Shown in pieces: positions 8,009-17,160 of a stretch of DNA of 64,000 nucleotides (position 1 is its first letter; every line of letters begins with the position of its first letter). The position numbers and the translations under genes are program-made. The DNA lies in NCBI GenBank assembly GCA_963847595.1, contig CAWKAJ010000002.1, forward strand, positions 1 through 64,000. Direction: 5' to 3'. This DNA comes from JACWAE01 sp963847595. Its GTDB lineage: Bacteria > Chloroflexota > Dehalococcoidia > SZUA-161. Below the pieces are notes generated by a model. The model worked only from the letters and a program-made list of their open reading frames with translations, did not search any database and was not told the origin of the DNA.

Positions 8009-10264
8009 ATGACATATTCTTTCCAGAAAGAGATCGGGGGGAAGCCCCTGATTATCGAAACAGGGTCACTGGCCGAGCAGGCTAACGGTGCAGTCACAGT
8101 TACTTATGGTGAGACTGTGGTTTTGGTTACTGCGTGCATCAGCACCGAACCTAGAGAAGGTCAGGATTTCCTGCCGCTTACAGTAGATTATGAGGAGAGG
8201 CTTTATGCTGCTGGGAAAATTCCCGGCAGTTTTTTCAGAAGGGAAGGCCGGCCCGGCCAGGAGGCTGTGCTGACGAGCAGGCTCACCGATAGACCTTTGC
8301 GGCCGCTTTTTTCCAAGAGCTTGCGCAACGATGTTCAGGTTGTGGTGACTGTGCTTTCTGCAGACCAGGAGAACCCGCCTGATATTCTGGCTATCTGCGG
8401 TGCCTCTGCAGCGCTGGGCATCTCCAATATCCCGTTCGGGGGGCCAGTGGCTGCTGTCCGCGTGGGATATATAGATGACGAATATGTGCTCAATCCTACT
8501 TTTACCCGGCTTAATCAAAGCAAGCTGGATTTGGTTGTAGCAGGAACGAAGTATGGAGTGATAATGGTGGAGGCGGGTGCGAAAGAGGTGGCTGAAGATA
8601 TTCTGCTCGGAGCTCTCAAGTTTGGGCAAGAAGGGAACCTGGAGGTAATCAAGCTCCAGGAGCAGCTTATCCAGGCCTGCGGCAAACCCAAGATGGAGTT
8701 TGAGGGAAAAGAGCTAAGCTCAGAATTGCAGGGGACGGTTTCTGCTATTATCCGAGATAAGGTAGGCTCGGGGCCTATCTGGAAGGATCGAACGGAGAGA
8801 GAAGTTATTCTAGCCAAGATCAAGGAAGAGATTTCGGAAAAGCTAGGAAGCAATTACTCTGCCCAGGAGATCGGCGCTGCCTTTGATTCGGGGTTGAAAG
8901 AAGCAGTGAGGTCTCTCATTTTGGAAAAGGGTATCCGCGCGGACGGCCGAGGGGTAACGGAGATCCGCCCCATTAAATGTGAGGTTGGGCGTTTCCCTCG
9001 CACTCACGGCTCGGGATTGTTCACTAGGGGACAAACCCAAGTGCTGACTATTGCTACTCTTGGTTCTCCAAGCGAGGAACAACAGATAGATGGCATCGGG
9101 CAGGAAGAGACAAAGCGCTATATGCACCACTACAACTTTCCACCATTCAGTACCGGCGAGGTAAGGCGTGTCGGCTCCCCAGGGCGCCGTGAGATCGGGC
9201 ACGGGGCGCTTGCGGAACGGGCCCTGATCCCTGTGCTTCCCAGTGAGACGGACTTCCCTTACACTATTCGTCTGGTCTCCGAGGTGCTCAGTTCGAATGG
9301 CAGCACTTCCATGGCCAGCGTATGCGGTAGCACCCTGTCTTTGATGGATGCAGGCGTTCCTATCAAGGCGCCGGTGGCCGGGGTAGCCATGGGGTTGGTG
9401 ACGGCGACTGATGGAAGATATGTTGTGCTTACCGATATCGAGGGGCAGGAGGACGCCCTCGGCGATATGGACTTCAAAGTGGCGGGAACTGCAGAGGGTA
9501 TAACAGCCCTTCAGTTAGACCTTAAGGTGAAAAACGTAAGCTCTGAGATAATGGAGAAGGCACTCAGCCAGGCAAGGGTTGCCCGTATGTTTGTCCTGGA
9601 GCGGATGAAGGAGACTATCAGTTCCAGCCGCCCTGAATTAAGCAGATATGCACCCCGGCTAACCAAGATAACCATTGATCCTGAAAAAATCCGCACTGTA
9701 ATTGGCTCCGGAGGCAAGACGATAAGGTCGATAATGAGTGAAGCCAAGGTTACTATTGATATTTCGAACGATGGCACTATCCTTATTGGCTCACCTGATG
9801 AGGATGCAACTAAAAAAGCGATAAAGATTATCGAGGAACTGACCCGGGATGTTGAGGTTGGTGGGATGTACAATGGGCATGTAACTCGTGTAACCAGTTT
9901 CGGTGCCTTTGTAGAGATACTTCCTGGCAAAGAAGGATTGGTTCACATCAGCGAACTGGCGGACTATGAGCCCCCGAGCGTTGAGGATGTGGTTAAGGTG
10001 GGGGACGAGGTAATGGTCATGGTCACTGAGATCGACCGCCTGGGCAGGATAAATCTTTCCCGCCGTGCAGTGTTTCAAAAGACGTCCCAGGTACCAGGTG
10101 CCCAAGCGGGCACTGAGCAAAAGGAGTCCTCAGACTACCCCTTCAAAAAGCATACAGAATCTCGGCCTCCCCATCGCCGCCGTGATGAGGGCAGCGGGCA
10201 TGAAGGCAGAAGACCACCTACTAGTAGGGGCGTTCCCCCGAAGAGGCCGCCTGCCAGCAGGTAG
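8009..10264 (+). CDS. pnp: Polyribonucleotide nucleotidyltransferase (PNPase)
   Basis: PNPase degrades RNA 3' to 5' by phosphorolysis and works in mRNA turnover. The 751-residue protein has the full layout: first RNase PH-like domain (GDRPLRPLF-type segment LTDRPLRPLFSKSL), a helical linker, the second RNase PH domain (RADGRGVTEIRPI, GSGLFTRGQTQ, DFKVAGT), a KH domain with GSGGKTI and an S1 domain (HVTRVTSFGAFVEI). The last 60 or so residues are a Pro/Arg-rich, apparently disordered tail. GGGAGG lies about eight bases before the ATG. It is co-oriented with rpsO upstream and dapB 34 bp downstream, which hints at one long transcript into lysine synthesis. Confidence 0.97.
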   Translation: MTYSFQKEIGGKPLIIETGSLAEQANGAVTVTYGETVVLVTACISTEPREGQDFLPLTVDYEERLYAAGKIPGSFFRREGRPGQEAVLTSRLTDRPLRPLFSKSLRNDVQVVVTVLSADQENPPDILAICGASAALGISNIPFGGPVAAVRVGYIDDEYVLNPTFTRLNQSKLDLVVAGTKYGVIMVEAGAKEVAEDILLGALKFGQEGNLEVIKLQEQLIQACGKPKMEFEGKELSSELQGTVSAIIRDKVGSGPIWKDRTEREVILAKIKEEISEKLGSNYSAQEIGAAFDSGLKEAVRSLILEKGIRADGRGVTEIRPIKCEVGRFPRTHGSGLFTRGQTQVLTIATLGSPSEEQQIDGIGQEETKRYMHHYNFPPFSTGEVRRVGSPGRREIGHGALAERALIPVLPSETDFPYTIRLVSEVLSSNGSTSMASVCGSTLSLMDAGVPIKAPVAGVAMGLVTATDGRYVVLTDIEGQEDALGDMDFKVAGTAEGITALQLDLKVKNVSSEIMEKALSQARVARMFVLERMKETISSSRPELSRYAPRLTKITIDPEKIRTVIGSGGKTIRSIMSEAKVTIDISNDGTILIGSPDEDATKKAIKIIEELTRDVEVGGMYNGHVTRVTSFGAFVEILPGKEGLVHISELADYEPPSVEDVVKVGDEVMVMVTEIDRLGRINLSRRAVFQKTSQVPGAQAGTEQKESSDYPFKKHTESRPPHRRRDEGSGHEGRRPPTSRGVPPKRPPASR

Positions 10265-10298
10265 GCTGCGCTCAAAGCAGGGATAAATCGAGGAGCAG

Positions 10299-11096
10299 AT
10301 GGAGCGGGTAAAGGTTCTGGTACATGGTGTGTTGGGAAAGATGGGGCAAGAGGTGCTCAGCGCTGTATGTAGTGATCCCAAGCTTGAAGTGGTGGCCGGT
10401 GTAGACGTAAAGGCGAGCAAAAAGGAAATCCTATTGCCCGACGGGACAAGTTCGATTCCATTGTCCCGAGATCTGGAATCAGTTCTTCAGCGCTGTCATC
10501 CCGACGTTCTGGTAGACTTCACTACTGCCGAGGCTGCGATGCCTGCAGTGCGAACCGCGGTGAAACATGGTATTGCCCTCGTTGTGGGAACCACGGGGTT
10601 GTCTGATGCAGACTTAAACGAGATTAAGAGCCTATGCAAGAAAAAGAGGGTGGGGGCAGTAGTCGCACCCAACTTTGCCATAGCGGCAGTGGTGATGATG
10701 CACTTAGCAAAGGTAGCGGCGAGGTTTTTCGATTACGCTGAGATCATCGAGATGCATCACGAGCAGAAACTAGATGCTCCATCCGGGACTGCACTGGCTA
10801 TGGCAAGGGATATGGTTCAAGCCAGGGGCAGTGATTTCGTTCATATCTCGGCCAAAAAAGAGAACATCGCTGGCAGTCGTGGTGGTGAGTTAGGAGGGAT
10901 AGCGCTGCACAGCGTGCGGATGCCGGGGCTACTTGCCCATCAGGAAGTCATTTTGGGCGCACCGGGGCAGACGCTGAGAATACGCTTAGACCAGATAAAC
11001 AGGGAGGCCTTCATGCCTGGCGTTACCTTAGCAATTAAGAAGGCAGCCGAATTTAAGGAGGCAGTTTTTGGTCTCGATAAGCTTCTGGGCCTTTAG
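10299..11096 (+). CDS. dapB: 4-hydroxy-tetrahydrodipicolinate reductase
   Basis: DapB reduces 4-hydroxy-tetrahydrodipicolinate with NAD(P)H in lysine and diaminopimelate synthesis. The N-terminal Rossmann motif VHGVLGKMGQE, the GTTGLS loop and the catalytic segment EMHHEQKLDAPSGTA are all present. At 265 residues the length is typical. GAGGAGCAG precedes the ATG. It is followed by asd after eight bases and then dapA, so three consecutive lysine-pathway enzymes are encoded together. Confidence 0.97.
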   Translation: MERVKVLVHGVLGKMGQEVLSAVCSDPKLEVVAGVDVKASKKEILLPDGTSSIPLSRDLESVLQRCHPDVLVDFTTAEAAMPAVRTAVKHGIALVVGTTGLSDADLNEIKSLCKKKRVGAVVAPNFAIAAVVMMHLAKVAARFFDYAEIIEMHHEQKLDAPSGTALAMARDMVQARGSDFVHISAKKENIAGSRGGELGGIALHSVRMPGLLAHQEVILGAPGQTLRIRLDQINREAFMPGVTLAIKKAAEFKEAVFGLDKLLGL

Positions 11097-11104
11097 GGGG
11101 AACA

Positions 11105-12124
11105 TTGCTGTTAAGAAAGTACCGCATCGCTATCGTCGGGGCTACCGGTTTAGTGGGTCAGGAGTTCATCAAGGTCCTGGAGCAGAGGGATTTCCCCCTA
11201 TCCTCGGTTCACCTTTTTGCCTCCAATAGGTCAGTTGGGAAGAAGCTGTTTATCAATCATCGAGAGGTGGAGCTTAAAGAGCTTACACCCCGTTCCTTTG
11301 ATCCGGTTGACATCGCTCTTTTCTCTGCTGGCGACGAAGTAAGCGAACAGTTCGCGCCTATAGCAGTTAAGCGAGGGGCGGTGGTGGTCGATAACAGCGG
11401 CGCCTTCGCGATGCATGATAGCGTCCCTTTAGTGGTGCCTGAAGTCAATTCCGAAGACCTGGAGCATCATAGAGGTCTAATAGCCAACCCTAATTGTTCT
11501 ACCATTCAGATGTTGGTTGCTTTGTACCCGCTGCATAAAGCTAATCCGATTAAGCGTATCGTGGTTGATACATATCAATCTGTGTCAGGTATGGGGGCAG
11601 CGGCCGTTGACGAGCTTAATACTCAGACCAAACTGATCCTTGAGGGCAAGAGTGCCGTACCCCATGTCTATCCTCACCAGATTGCCTTCAATGTATTACC
11701 CGAAGTAGATGTCTTCCTAGACGATGGCTATACTAAGGAAGAATGGAGGATGCGTGAGGAGACCAGGAAGATACTACATGACAATAATATCGCTATTTCA
11801 GCAACATGCGTCCGTGTGCCAGTAGTCATAGGACATTGCGAGTCAATCCATGTCGAGTTCAGCGAACCAATGAGTCCTGAAGAAGCGCGAGCGATTTTGG
11901 CTGATTCCCCAGGGGTCAAGGTGTTGGATGACCCTGCCGTCAACCTTTATCCCTATCCTTGGTCTGTGGCTGGCTCGGACGATGTTTTTGTGGGGCGCAT
12001 CCGGCGTGATGCTTCTCATGAGAATGGGCTGGTGATGTGGGTGGTCGCCGATAATGTGCGCAAAGGCGTTGCTCTTAATGCAGTCCAAATTGCTGAGCAT
12101 CTTATCTCTAAGGGATGGATATAG
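11105..12124 (+). CDS. asd: Aspartate-semialdehyde dehydrogenase
   Basis: Asd converts aspartyl phosphate to aspartate semialdehyde, the branch-point substrate for lysine, threonine and methionine. Visible features are the NADP-binding start RIAIVGATGLVGQEF, the nucleophilic cysteine in NPNCSTIQM, the substrate loop around YQSVSGMGAAAVDEL and the histidine segment VIGHCESIHVEF. The start is TTG at 11105, four bases after AGGGGG; no ATG is available before the Rossmann motif. At 339 residues the length is normal. It sits between dapB and dapA in one transcription unit. Confidence 0.96.
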   Translation: MLLRKYRIAIVGATGLVGQEFIKVLEQRDFPLSSVHLFASNRSVGKKLFINHREVELKELTPRSFDPVDIALFSAGDEVSEQFAPIAVKRGAVVVDNSGAFAMHDSVPLVVPEVNSEDLEHHRGLIANPNCSTIQMLVALYPLHKANPIKRIVVDTYQSVSGMGAAAVDELNTQTKLILEGKSAVPHVYPHQIAFNVLPEVDVFLDDGYTKEEWRMREETRKILHDNNIAISATCVRVPVVIGHCESIHVEFSEPMSPEEARAILADSPGVKVLDDPAVNLYPYPWSVAGSDDVFVGRIRRDASHENGLVMWVVADNVRKGVALNAVQIAEHLISKGWI

Positions 12125-12145
12125 GCTATTTCAAGGAGGTGGCAA

Positions 12146-13039
12146 TTGGTGGAGTTAGGTCGTCTTCTCACTGCAATGGTTACTCCTTTCGATAGCAAGG
12201 GGAATGTAGATTACAGGCAGGCGAAGAGGCTGGCCCTGGCATTGCTTAACTCAGGAAGTGACGGGCTGGTTATTTCAGGGAGCACCGGTGAGTCACCGAC
12301 TCTCAGCAGGGAGGAGAAGCTGCGGCTTTTAGCCGAGGTGAAGTCGGTAGTAGGCGATAGAGGAGCAGTAGTGGCCGGCACCGGAAACTACAATACCAAG
12401 GAGAGCATAGAGCTTACCAGGGAGGCAGAGAAGCTCGGCGTTGATGCTGCGCTGTTAGTAGTGCCATATTTCAATAAGCCTACTCAACAGGGACTCAAGG
12501 AGCATTTTAAGGCGATTGCAGGTGGTACATCGCTTCCCTGCATTCTATATAATGTGCCCAGTCGTACCATTACAAGCCTCGCAGCAGAGACGGTGATCGA
12601 GCTCAGCCGAATTGACAATATCATCGGGCTGAAGGAAGCAAGTGGCGACCTCGTGCATACAGCCAAGATACTCGATGGAGCAAAGAAGGGCTTCTTAATC
12701 TATAGCGGCAACGATAGCGATACTTTCCCTATGCTCTCTATAGGTGGCTATGGGGTTATCAGTGTCGCTTCGCATCTGGTAGGGATTCAGATGGCCGATA
12801 TGATCTCCAAGGCGGTCAGCGGGAAGGCAGCCAAGGCTGCTGCCATCCATCGTAATCTATTGCCTTTAATGAATGTCCTTTTCGTTGTGGCTAATCCTAT
12901 ACCTATTAAATATGCCTTAAACTACGTGGGTTTTAATGTAGGTAACCCGCGTTTGCCACTCACACCGCCAGATGAGAAGTCGGCAGCTGCGATAGAGGCC
13001 GTGGTCAAGAGGTATAAGATAGATTTGCCTTTGGGCTAG
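12146..13039 (+). CDS. dapA: 4-hydroxy-tetrahydrodipicolinate synthase
   Basis: DapA condenses pyruvate with aspartate semialdehyde. The signature GSTGESPTLSREEK, the catalytic tyrosine in ILYNVPSRT and the Schiff-base lysine in IIGLKEASGD are intact in 297 residues. AAGGAGGT is followed by overlapping TTG (12146) and GTG (12149) codons. The GTG has the better eight-base spacing, so the true start may be one codon later than given. The 3' end overlaps the convergent miaB by four bases. Confidence 0.96.
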   Translation: MVELGRLLTAMVTPFDSKGNVDYRQAKRLALALLNSGSDGLVISGSTGESPTLSREEKLRLLAEVKSVVGDRGAVVAGTGNYNTKESIELTREAEKLGVDAALLVVPYFNKPTQQGLKEHFKAIAGGTSLPCILYNVPSRTITSLAAETVIELSRIDNIIGLKEASGDLVHTAKILDGAKKGFLIYSGNDSDTFPMLSIGGYGVISVASHLVGIQMADMISKAVSGKAAKAAAIHRNLLPLMNVLFVVANPIPIKYALNYVGFNVGNPRLPLTPPDEKSAAAIEAVVKRYKIDLPLG

Positions 13040-14316
13040 ACCTTTGATACACTCCGTTTTGGCGAGCCCTGGAGTGCCCAGGGGCTTGTTTTCTTGATTT
13101 CTATATTGACTAGCTGACCGAGCCAATCGCCCTTATCTTCGAAGAATACCAGCTTGTCGGTCCTGGTGCGGCCATACCATTTACCCTTCTTCTTCCCTTC
13201 AACTAATACTTCCATATCATGGCCCAGGAGTTGAGCATTAATCTCGGAGGCTATGTTGCCCTGGAGTTTCTCAACCTCTTGCAGCCTCCTCTTTTTTTCT
13301 GATAAAGGAATATCGTCCTTGAATCTTCTAGCTGCTGTTGTGCCGGGCCGCGGCGAGTAAGCGGCGACATGAACTGTGTCGAATCTGAGGTCGGAGAGAA
13401 GATCGATGGTGCGTTGGAACTGCTCTTCGGTTTCCCCGGGAAAGCCTACGATGACATCGGTAGCAAGAGCAACGTTGGGGATGGCAAGGCGTATTCGTTC
13501 GACCAAAGCTCGATAGTACTGCACGGCGTAGCCTCGTCCCATTGCGGCCAGGATTCTATCGTCGCCAGCTTGAACCGGAAGGCTGATGTGCTCACAAACC
13601 TTTTCCAGTGAGGCTACAGCCTGGATAAGCTTATGGCTCATATCCTTGGGATGAGAGGTAAGGAAGCGAATCCGCGCCAGTCCCTGGACTGCGTTCAATT
13701 CCTGCAGTAGCTCAGCTAAGCCAGGTTTATGAGGGAGGTCATGCCCATAAGAATCAACATTTTGTCCCAGCAAGGTAACCTCTTTTACCCCGCGCATCAC
13801 AAGGCTCTCTACCTGGCAGCGCACCTCAGCAATAGAGCGGCTCTTCTCCCTCCCTCGCCGATAGGGCACGATGCAATATGAGCAGAAGTTGTCACAGCCC
13901 TCGACAATAGTGACAAAAGCAGTTGGAGATAGTTGGGTTAGGGCGAAGCTGCTCGAGACATCGGAGACCCGTGTTTTTGCCAGGTCCAGAAGTTCGTTAA
14001 ATTGTCCTGGCTTAAGGAAGAGGTCGACATGGGGGAAACGGTGTCTCAATCGGTCAATCTCCGAGTCGACCATACAGCCGGCCAGGGCTACTACAGTATC
14101 TGGTCTTAGCCTTTTCAGCTCTTTCAGTGAATCCAGCTTACCGAGAACGCGGTTTTCAGCACTTTGTCGCACCACGCAACTATTGAGGACTATGAGGTCA
14201 GCGTGGCTCATCTCGTGAGTAGATTGATAGCCCAATCTCTCGAGGCTGGTTGCCAGTTGTTCAGAGTCCGCCTGGTTCATCTGGCAGCCTATGGTCCAGA
14301 TATGGTAATACGCCAT
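13036..14316 (-). CDS. miaB: tRNA-2-methylthio-N6-dimethylallyladenosine synthase MiaB
   Basis: MiaB is a radical-SAM enzyme with two iron-sulfur clusters that methylthiolates A37 of tRNAs. The N-terminal UPF0004 domain shows TIGCQMNQADSE, LNSCVVR and ALAGCMV, the three cysteines of the auxiliary cluster. The radical-SAM motif is GCDNFCSYCIVPYRRG (Cx3Cx2C). A C-terminal TRAM segment follows about HDMEVLVEGKKKGKWYGRT. The frame opens at 14487, but the ATG at 14316 begins where the family begins and follows AAAGGGATATT. This gives 426 residues. A divergent methyltransferase gene starts 171 bp away. Confidence 0.92.
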   Translation of the reverse strand: MAYYHIWTIGCQMNQADSEQLATSLERLGYQSTHEMSHADLIVLNSCVVRQSAENRVLGKLDSLKELKRLRPDTVVALAGCMVDSEIDRLRHRFPHVDLFLKPGQFNELLDLAKTRVSDVSSSFALTQLSPTAFVTIVEGCDNFCSYCIVPYRRGREKSRSIAEVRCQVESLVMRGVKEVTLLGQNVDSYGHDLPHKPGLAELLQELNAVQGLARIRFLTSHPKDMSHKLIQAVASLEKVCEHISLPVQAGDDRILAAMGRGYAVQYYRALVERIRLAIPNVALATDVIVGFPGETEEQFQRTIDLLSDLRFDTVHVAAYSPRPGTTAARRFKDDIPLSEKKRRLQEVEKLQGNIASEINAQLLGHDMEVLVEGKKKGKWYGRTRTDKLVFFEDKGDWLGQLVNIEIKKTSPWALQGSPKRSVSKV

Positions 14317-14353
14317 AATATCCCTTTGGTTTACTGAATATGATTCTTCTCTA

Positions 14354-14359
14354 ATTATA
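14354..14359 (-). promoter_or_regulatory. Possible -10 element for miaB
   Basis: A consensus TATAAT on the minus strand lies about 37 bases before the miaB ATG. The -35 region is poor, so this is a partial match only. Confidence 0.4.
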
Positions 14360-14400
14360 TCAGATATGCTTTCATTCTCAGACCGAAAGCAGCCCATGAG

Positions 14401-14430
14401 TTGACAAGAGCCGAAGTAGTAGCCTAACAT
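14401..14430 (+). promoter_or_regulatory. Possible promoter of the methyltransferase gene
   Basis: TTGACA (14401-14406), an 18-base spacer and TAACAT (14425-14430) lie about 57 bases before the ATG at 14488, in the divergent region shared with miaB. Confidence 0.5.
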
Positions 14431-14487
14431 TCTGTGATGGTCGATATCTCCCAAAACGACTGAGCACCACAAAGTAAGGCTTGGCAT

Positions 14488-15363
14488 ATGTTTTCTAACA
14501 GTTTAGCGGCTTTTAATCATGCTTGCTATGCTTTCGGTTGCAGAATTCTCAAGCGCGTGGAGAAGGCAAGGGCTTGGCCAGAGGCCGAGTTCTTTATTGA
14601 GAATGTTCCCGATGAGATCTGGGGGGAGGTGGGAGATAACTATGCTAACTGGGTTTATCAACAAGGATTTTTTGCAGCCTTAATGAAGTGCTTCAACCCA
14701 AACGAGTCTTCGAAGATAATTGATTTTGGCTGCGGGCACGGGAAACTGGCCCCTGTAAGTGTGTTCTTTACCCACCCGGAAGGTGAATACCTGGGGATAG
14801 ACATACAAGAGAGCTACATTAACTATTGCAGGCGTAAATATGCTCAGTTGCCAAGGGTAAAATTCCATGTTTCAAAAGATTACAACCCACTTTATTCTCC
14901 CGAACAACAAAGCGCAGTAGCCGGGAGCAGGTCTTACGGGGAAGACTGGCCTGTTGCTGCCAATTCCATTGATGTCGTAGTAGCGGTCTCTGTTTTCACC
15001 CATCTTCAGGAAGCAGATGCCTTCGGATATGCGAACAAGATATGCACTGTCTTAAAACCCGGCGCTCTAGCTATGCTTACTTGTCACATTGTGGAAGAAC
15101 CGAGGAAACAGCCGGGGTTTATCTTCAGATATAATCCATTTCTTGTCAGCTTGTTCAAATTTGCTACGCCGTTGCCCACTAGCTACAATTGGTTCACGAG
15201 TAACCCGGAATTACCTGAATCAGGTATAGCCATGAATATGACAGGATTAAATAACCTGATACAAGGGAAGTTCAGAATAGAGGTTATCTTGAGAGGTTCT
15301 GCAACCGGTGGCAGCGATCCATTCCCCCAAGATGTCGTGGTGTTAAGGAAATTGACTAGCTGA
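14488..15363 (+). CDS. Class I SAM-dependent methyltransferase
   Basis: In this 291-residue protein the SAM-binding motif I is IIDFGCGHGKL, motif II is YLGIDIQ, and a motif IV-like SIDVVVAVSVFTHL follows. This is the standard Rossmann methyltransferase order. The last 60 residues resemble the cap region of small-molecule or sugar methyltransferases, but the substrate cannot be read from sequence. No signal peptide or membrane anchor is present. The nearest neighbours are miaB (divergent) and an alpha/alpha-toroid protein (convergent), neither of which fixes a pathway. The ATG start has no obvious Shine-Dalgarno. Confidence 0.8.
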   Translation: MFSNSLAAFNHACYAFGCRILKRVEKARAWPEAEFFIENVPDEIWGEVGDNYANWVYQQGFFAALMKCFNPNESSKIIDFGCGHGKLAPVSVFFTHPEGEYLGIDIQESYINYCRRKYAQLPRVKFHVSKDYNPLYSPEQQSAVAGSRSYGEDWPVAANSIDVVVAVSVFTHLQEADAFGYANKICTVLKPGALAMLTCHIVEEPRKQPGFIFRYNPFLVSLFKFATPLPTSYNWFTSNPELPESGIAMNMTGLNNLIQGKFRIEVILRGSATGGSDPFPQDVVVLRKLTS

Positions 15364-15393
15364 TAAAGTGTGGCAGACTATCGATATGCTACT

Positions 15394-16359
15394 CTAGAAT
15401 AGTTTGAACAGCCGACAGATTGCCAGACAGATCCAAAATTTCAAATCCTTATCTTTGCCTTTCATAAGTTTCAGTTCAAAAAGGCCATCATCATTTTGCC
15501 GCCGCTTCAGCCAACCAAGGGCGCCATCGATGTCCGGTTCGTCTCCGGAAAAACCGAGCAACGACAGTGAGTCGAGCGCGGAGACTATGTCGGTAAACCA
15601 GAAGGGGAAAGATACTTTCCCCCAATATTCAGGGGTGTTTCTGTCGGAGTAAACATCCCTTTTAAAAAATCGTGATGCCAGAAGTTTTCCTGCTGTCGCT
15701 GCTTCTGGGGAGTTGTAGTATTTTTTGGAGGCGGCAAAGGCACGCAGGACTACGCCTGTTGCCAAGTGAGAGAAAGGTTTTGCCAAATCAGGTTCTAGCG
15801 TTTCAGCCTTTAAGGCGTCTGCATATTTGGCGCCAATAGTTCTTAAAGGGATGGCCCAGCCCCCATCGTTCTGACGGATGGATAAAAGCCACTCGAACCC
15901 TTTCTCGATTTTCGGATTGCCATCGTAACCTGCTTTGATTAAAAGCTCCATTATGGCAGCACTATAGTTGGGAGTGTATTGATTGCTGTAAATGCCTCTG
16001 AAGTCGCCTTCGTCAGTCTGACGCCTGAAGAGGAATTCCGCAGCCATTCTTATTACGGGGTGCCTAGTGTTGAGTCCGTATTTTTCTACAAGCTCGCCCA
16101 GAATACGATAGGTTTCCAATTGATTGTAGTCTTCTTGTGAGCGTAGATGCTCTTTGCCTCCACCGGGGTATTTCCACGAGCCATCTACCTGTTGCTTACG
16201 AAGGATTCTCTTGACCTCAGGTAATTCCCATAAGGTTTCTATCGACGCCATTTTTTCACCCAGAAGGTCTCTCCTGGCAAAATATTCAACAGCCCTATTA
16301 TTTGAAGAAATAAGGACCGGTACAGGGTCAACGCGCAATTCTTCTCGCCAATTTTTCAT
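15394..16359 (-). CDS. Prenyltransferase/squalene-cyclase-like alpha/alpha-toroid protein
   Basis: This 321-residue protein carries at least four repeats that resemble the QW motif of terpene cyclases and protein prenyltransferases: KQQVDGSWKYPG, RRQTDEGDFRGI, IRQNDGGWAIPL and KRRQNDDGLFEL. They suggest an alpha/alpha toroid. The DxDD acid motif of squalene-hopene cyclases is absent and the length is half that of such enzymes, so it is unlikely to cyclise squalene itself. No signal peptide or membrane segment is visible. The gene stands alone between a convergent methyltransferase and tRNA-Ser. Fold is fairly sure; function is unknown. Confidence 0.7.
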   Translation of the reverse strand: MKNWREELRVDPVPVLISSNNRAVEYFARRDLLGEKMASIETLWELPEVKRILRKQQVDGSWKYPGGGKEHLRSQEDYNQLETYRILGELVEKYGLNTRHPVIRMAAEFLFRRQTDEGDFRGIYSNQYTPNYSAAIMELLIKAGYDGNPKIEKGFEWLLSIRQNDGGWAIPLRTIGAKYADALKAETLEPDLAKPFSHLATGVVLRAFAASKKYYNSPEAATAGKLLASRFFKRDVYSDRNTPEYWGKVSFPFWFTDIVSALDSLSLLGFSGDEPDIDGALGWLKRRQNDDGLFELKLMKGKDKDLKFWICLAICRLFKLF

Positions 16360-16464
16360 TTGGCTCCTAATACTCGATTCTCATAAGTTCGAGGTTTCCA
16401 ATTGGGGTGACAGACAGGAGGTATGTCTTCAGACGAGCTTTTGCGAGGCAGAAAAAGTTCAAAC

Positions 16465-16556
16465 TGGCGGAGGGAATGGGATTCGAACCCATGAGGGAGG
16501 TTTCCCCCCCTAACCGCTTAGCAGGCGGCCGCACTAGACCACTATGCGATCCCTCC
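16465..16556 (-). tRNA. tRNA-Ser (anticodon GCT)
   Basis: A 92-base cloverleaf: acceptor stem GGAGGGA/TCCCTCC, anticodon loop CTGCTAA with anticodon GCT, a long variable arm as expected for serine, a T-arm with TTCGAAT, discriminator G and encoded CCA. Confidence 0.95.
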
Positions 16557-16568
16557 TACCTCAGCCCT

Positions 16569-16598
16569 ATTATAACCGCAAAAGTCTGTTATTTTCAA
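16569..16598 (-). promoter_or_regulatory. Promoter of tRNA-Ser
   Basis: On the minus strand TTGAAA (16598-16593), an 18-base spacer and a consensus TATAAT (16574-16569) lie 12 bases before the mature tRNA. Confidence 0.7.
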
Positions 16599-16736
16599 AC
16601 TATGAGAACACAAAAGTCTGAATGTTTTGATAAATAGCTGACAGTAAGCTGAGCTATGACAATGGAAAAGGTCCGCCAATTTAATCTGACGCACCCTAGA
16701 GAGGATATCCAAAGCTGTGCTTTGAGCGCTGGTCCT

Positions 16737-16925
16737 CTACTGAGTGGGAGGGGGATTTCCAGACTCCGGAGGTTGACCTTGTTCGGTCGGTGTTTCCTTT
16801 TTCTTCCTGCTAAAAAGAGACGCAACCCACATGAAGGCTTTCATCTCCCAAGTGATTATCTTCATTACGATGGGTATGCTCATTATCCTGATAACTACTC
16901 TGTTGCTCATCATCTTCATTAGCAT
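16737..16925 (-). CDS. Small basic, possibly membrane-associated protein, 62 aa
   Basis: An ATG at 16925 follows GGAGGGATAGA, a strong ribosome binding site, and opens 62 codons; the longer frame to 17030 has no such signal. The product is methionine- and isoleucine-rich with a hydrophobic stretch (IRIMSIPIVMKIITW, then AFMWVASLF). A basic SRKKK patch and a Pro/Gln-rich tail follow. A single amphipathic or membrane helix is plausible. No known family was recognised. It lies between tRNA-Ser and a divergent TPR gene. Confidence 0.5.
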   Translation of the reverse strand: MLMKMMSNRVVIRIMSIPIVMKIITWEMKAFMWVASLFSRKKKETPTEQGQPPESGNPPPTQ

Positions 16926-17090
16926 TCTATCCCTCCAGTTTATACGAGTACACCGAGGTCGATAGGGGAAAAAGGAGAGGGGAGAAAACTGTCGGCATCG
17001 GTATGATAGCATAATACTCAGATTTGTCAAACGTGGTGGGTAAGGTTAGGAAAAGTAAGGAAATTGGTCAAAAAATGGGACTTCTAGGTC

Positions 17091-17119
17091 TTGCAAATAT
17101 TGTGCAAAGAGGTTAAAAT
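17091..17119 (+). promoter_or_regulatory. Promoter of the TPR protein gene
   Basis: TTGCAA (17091-17096), 17 bases, TAAAAT (17114-17119), about 41 bases before the ATG at 17161. Confidence 0.6.
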
Positions 17120-17160
17120 CCGCCAGGTTAAAAGAAGTCCGGGATTTTGTTGAGGTGGCA

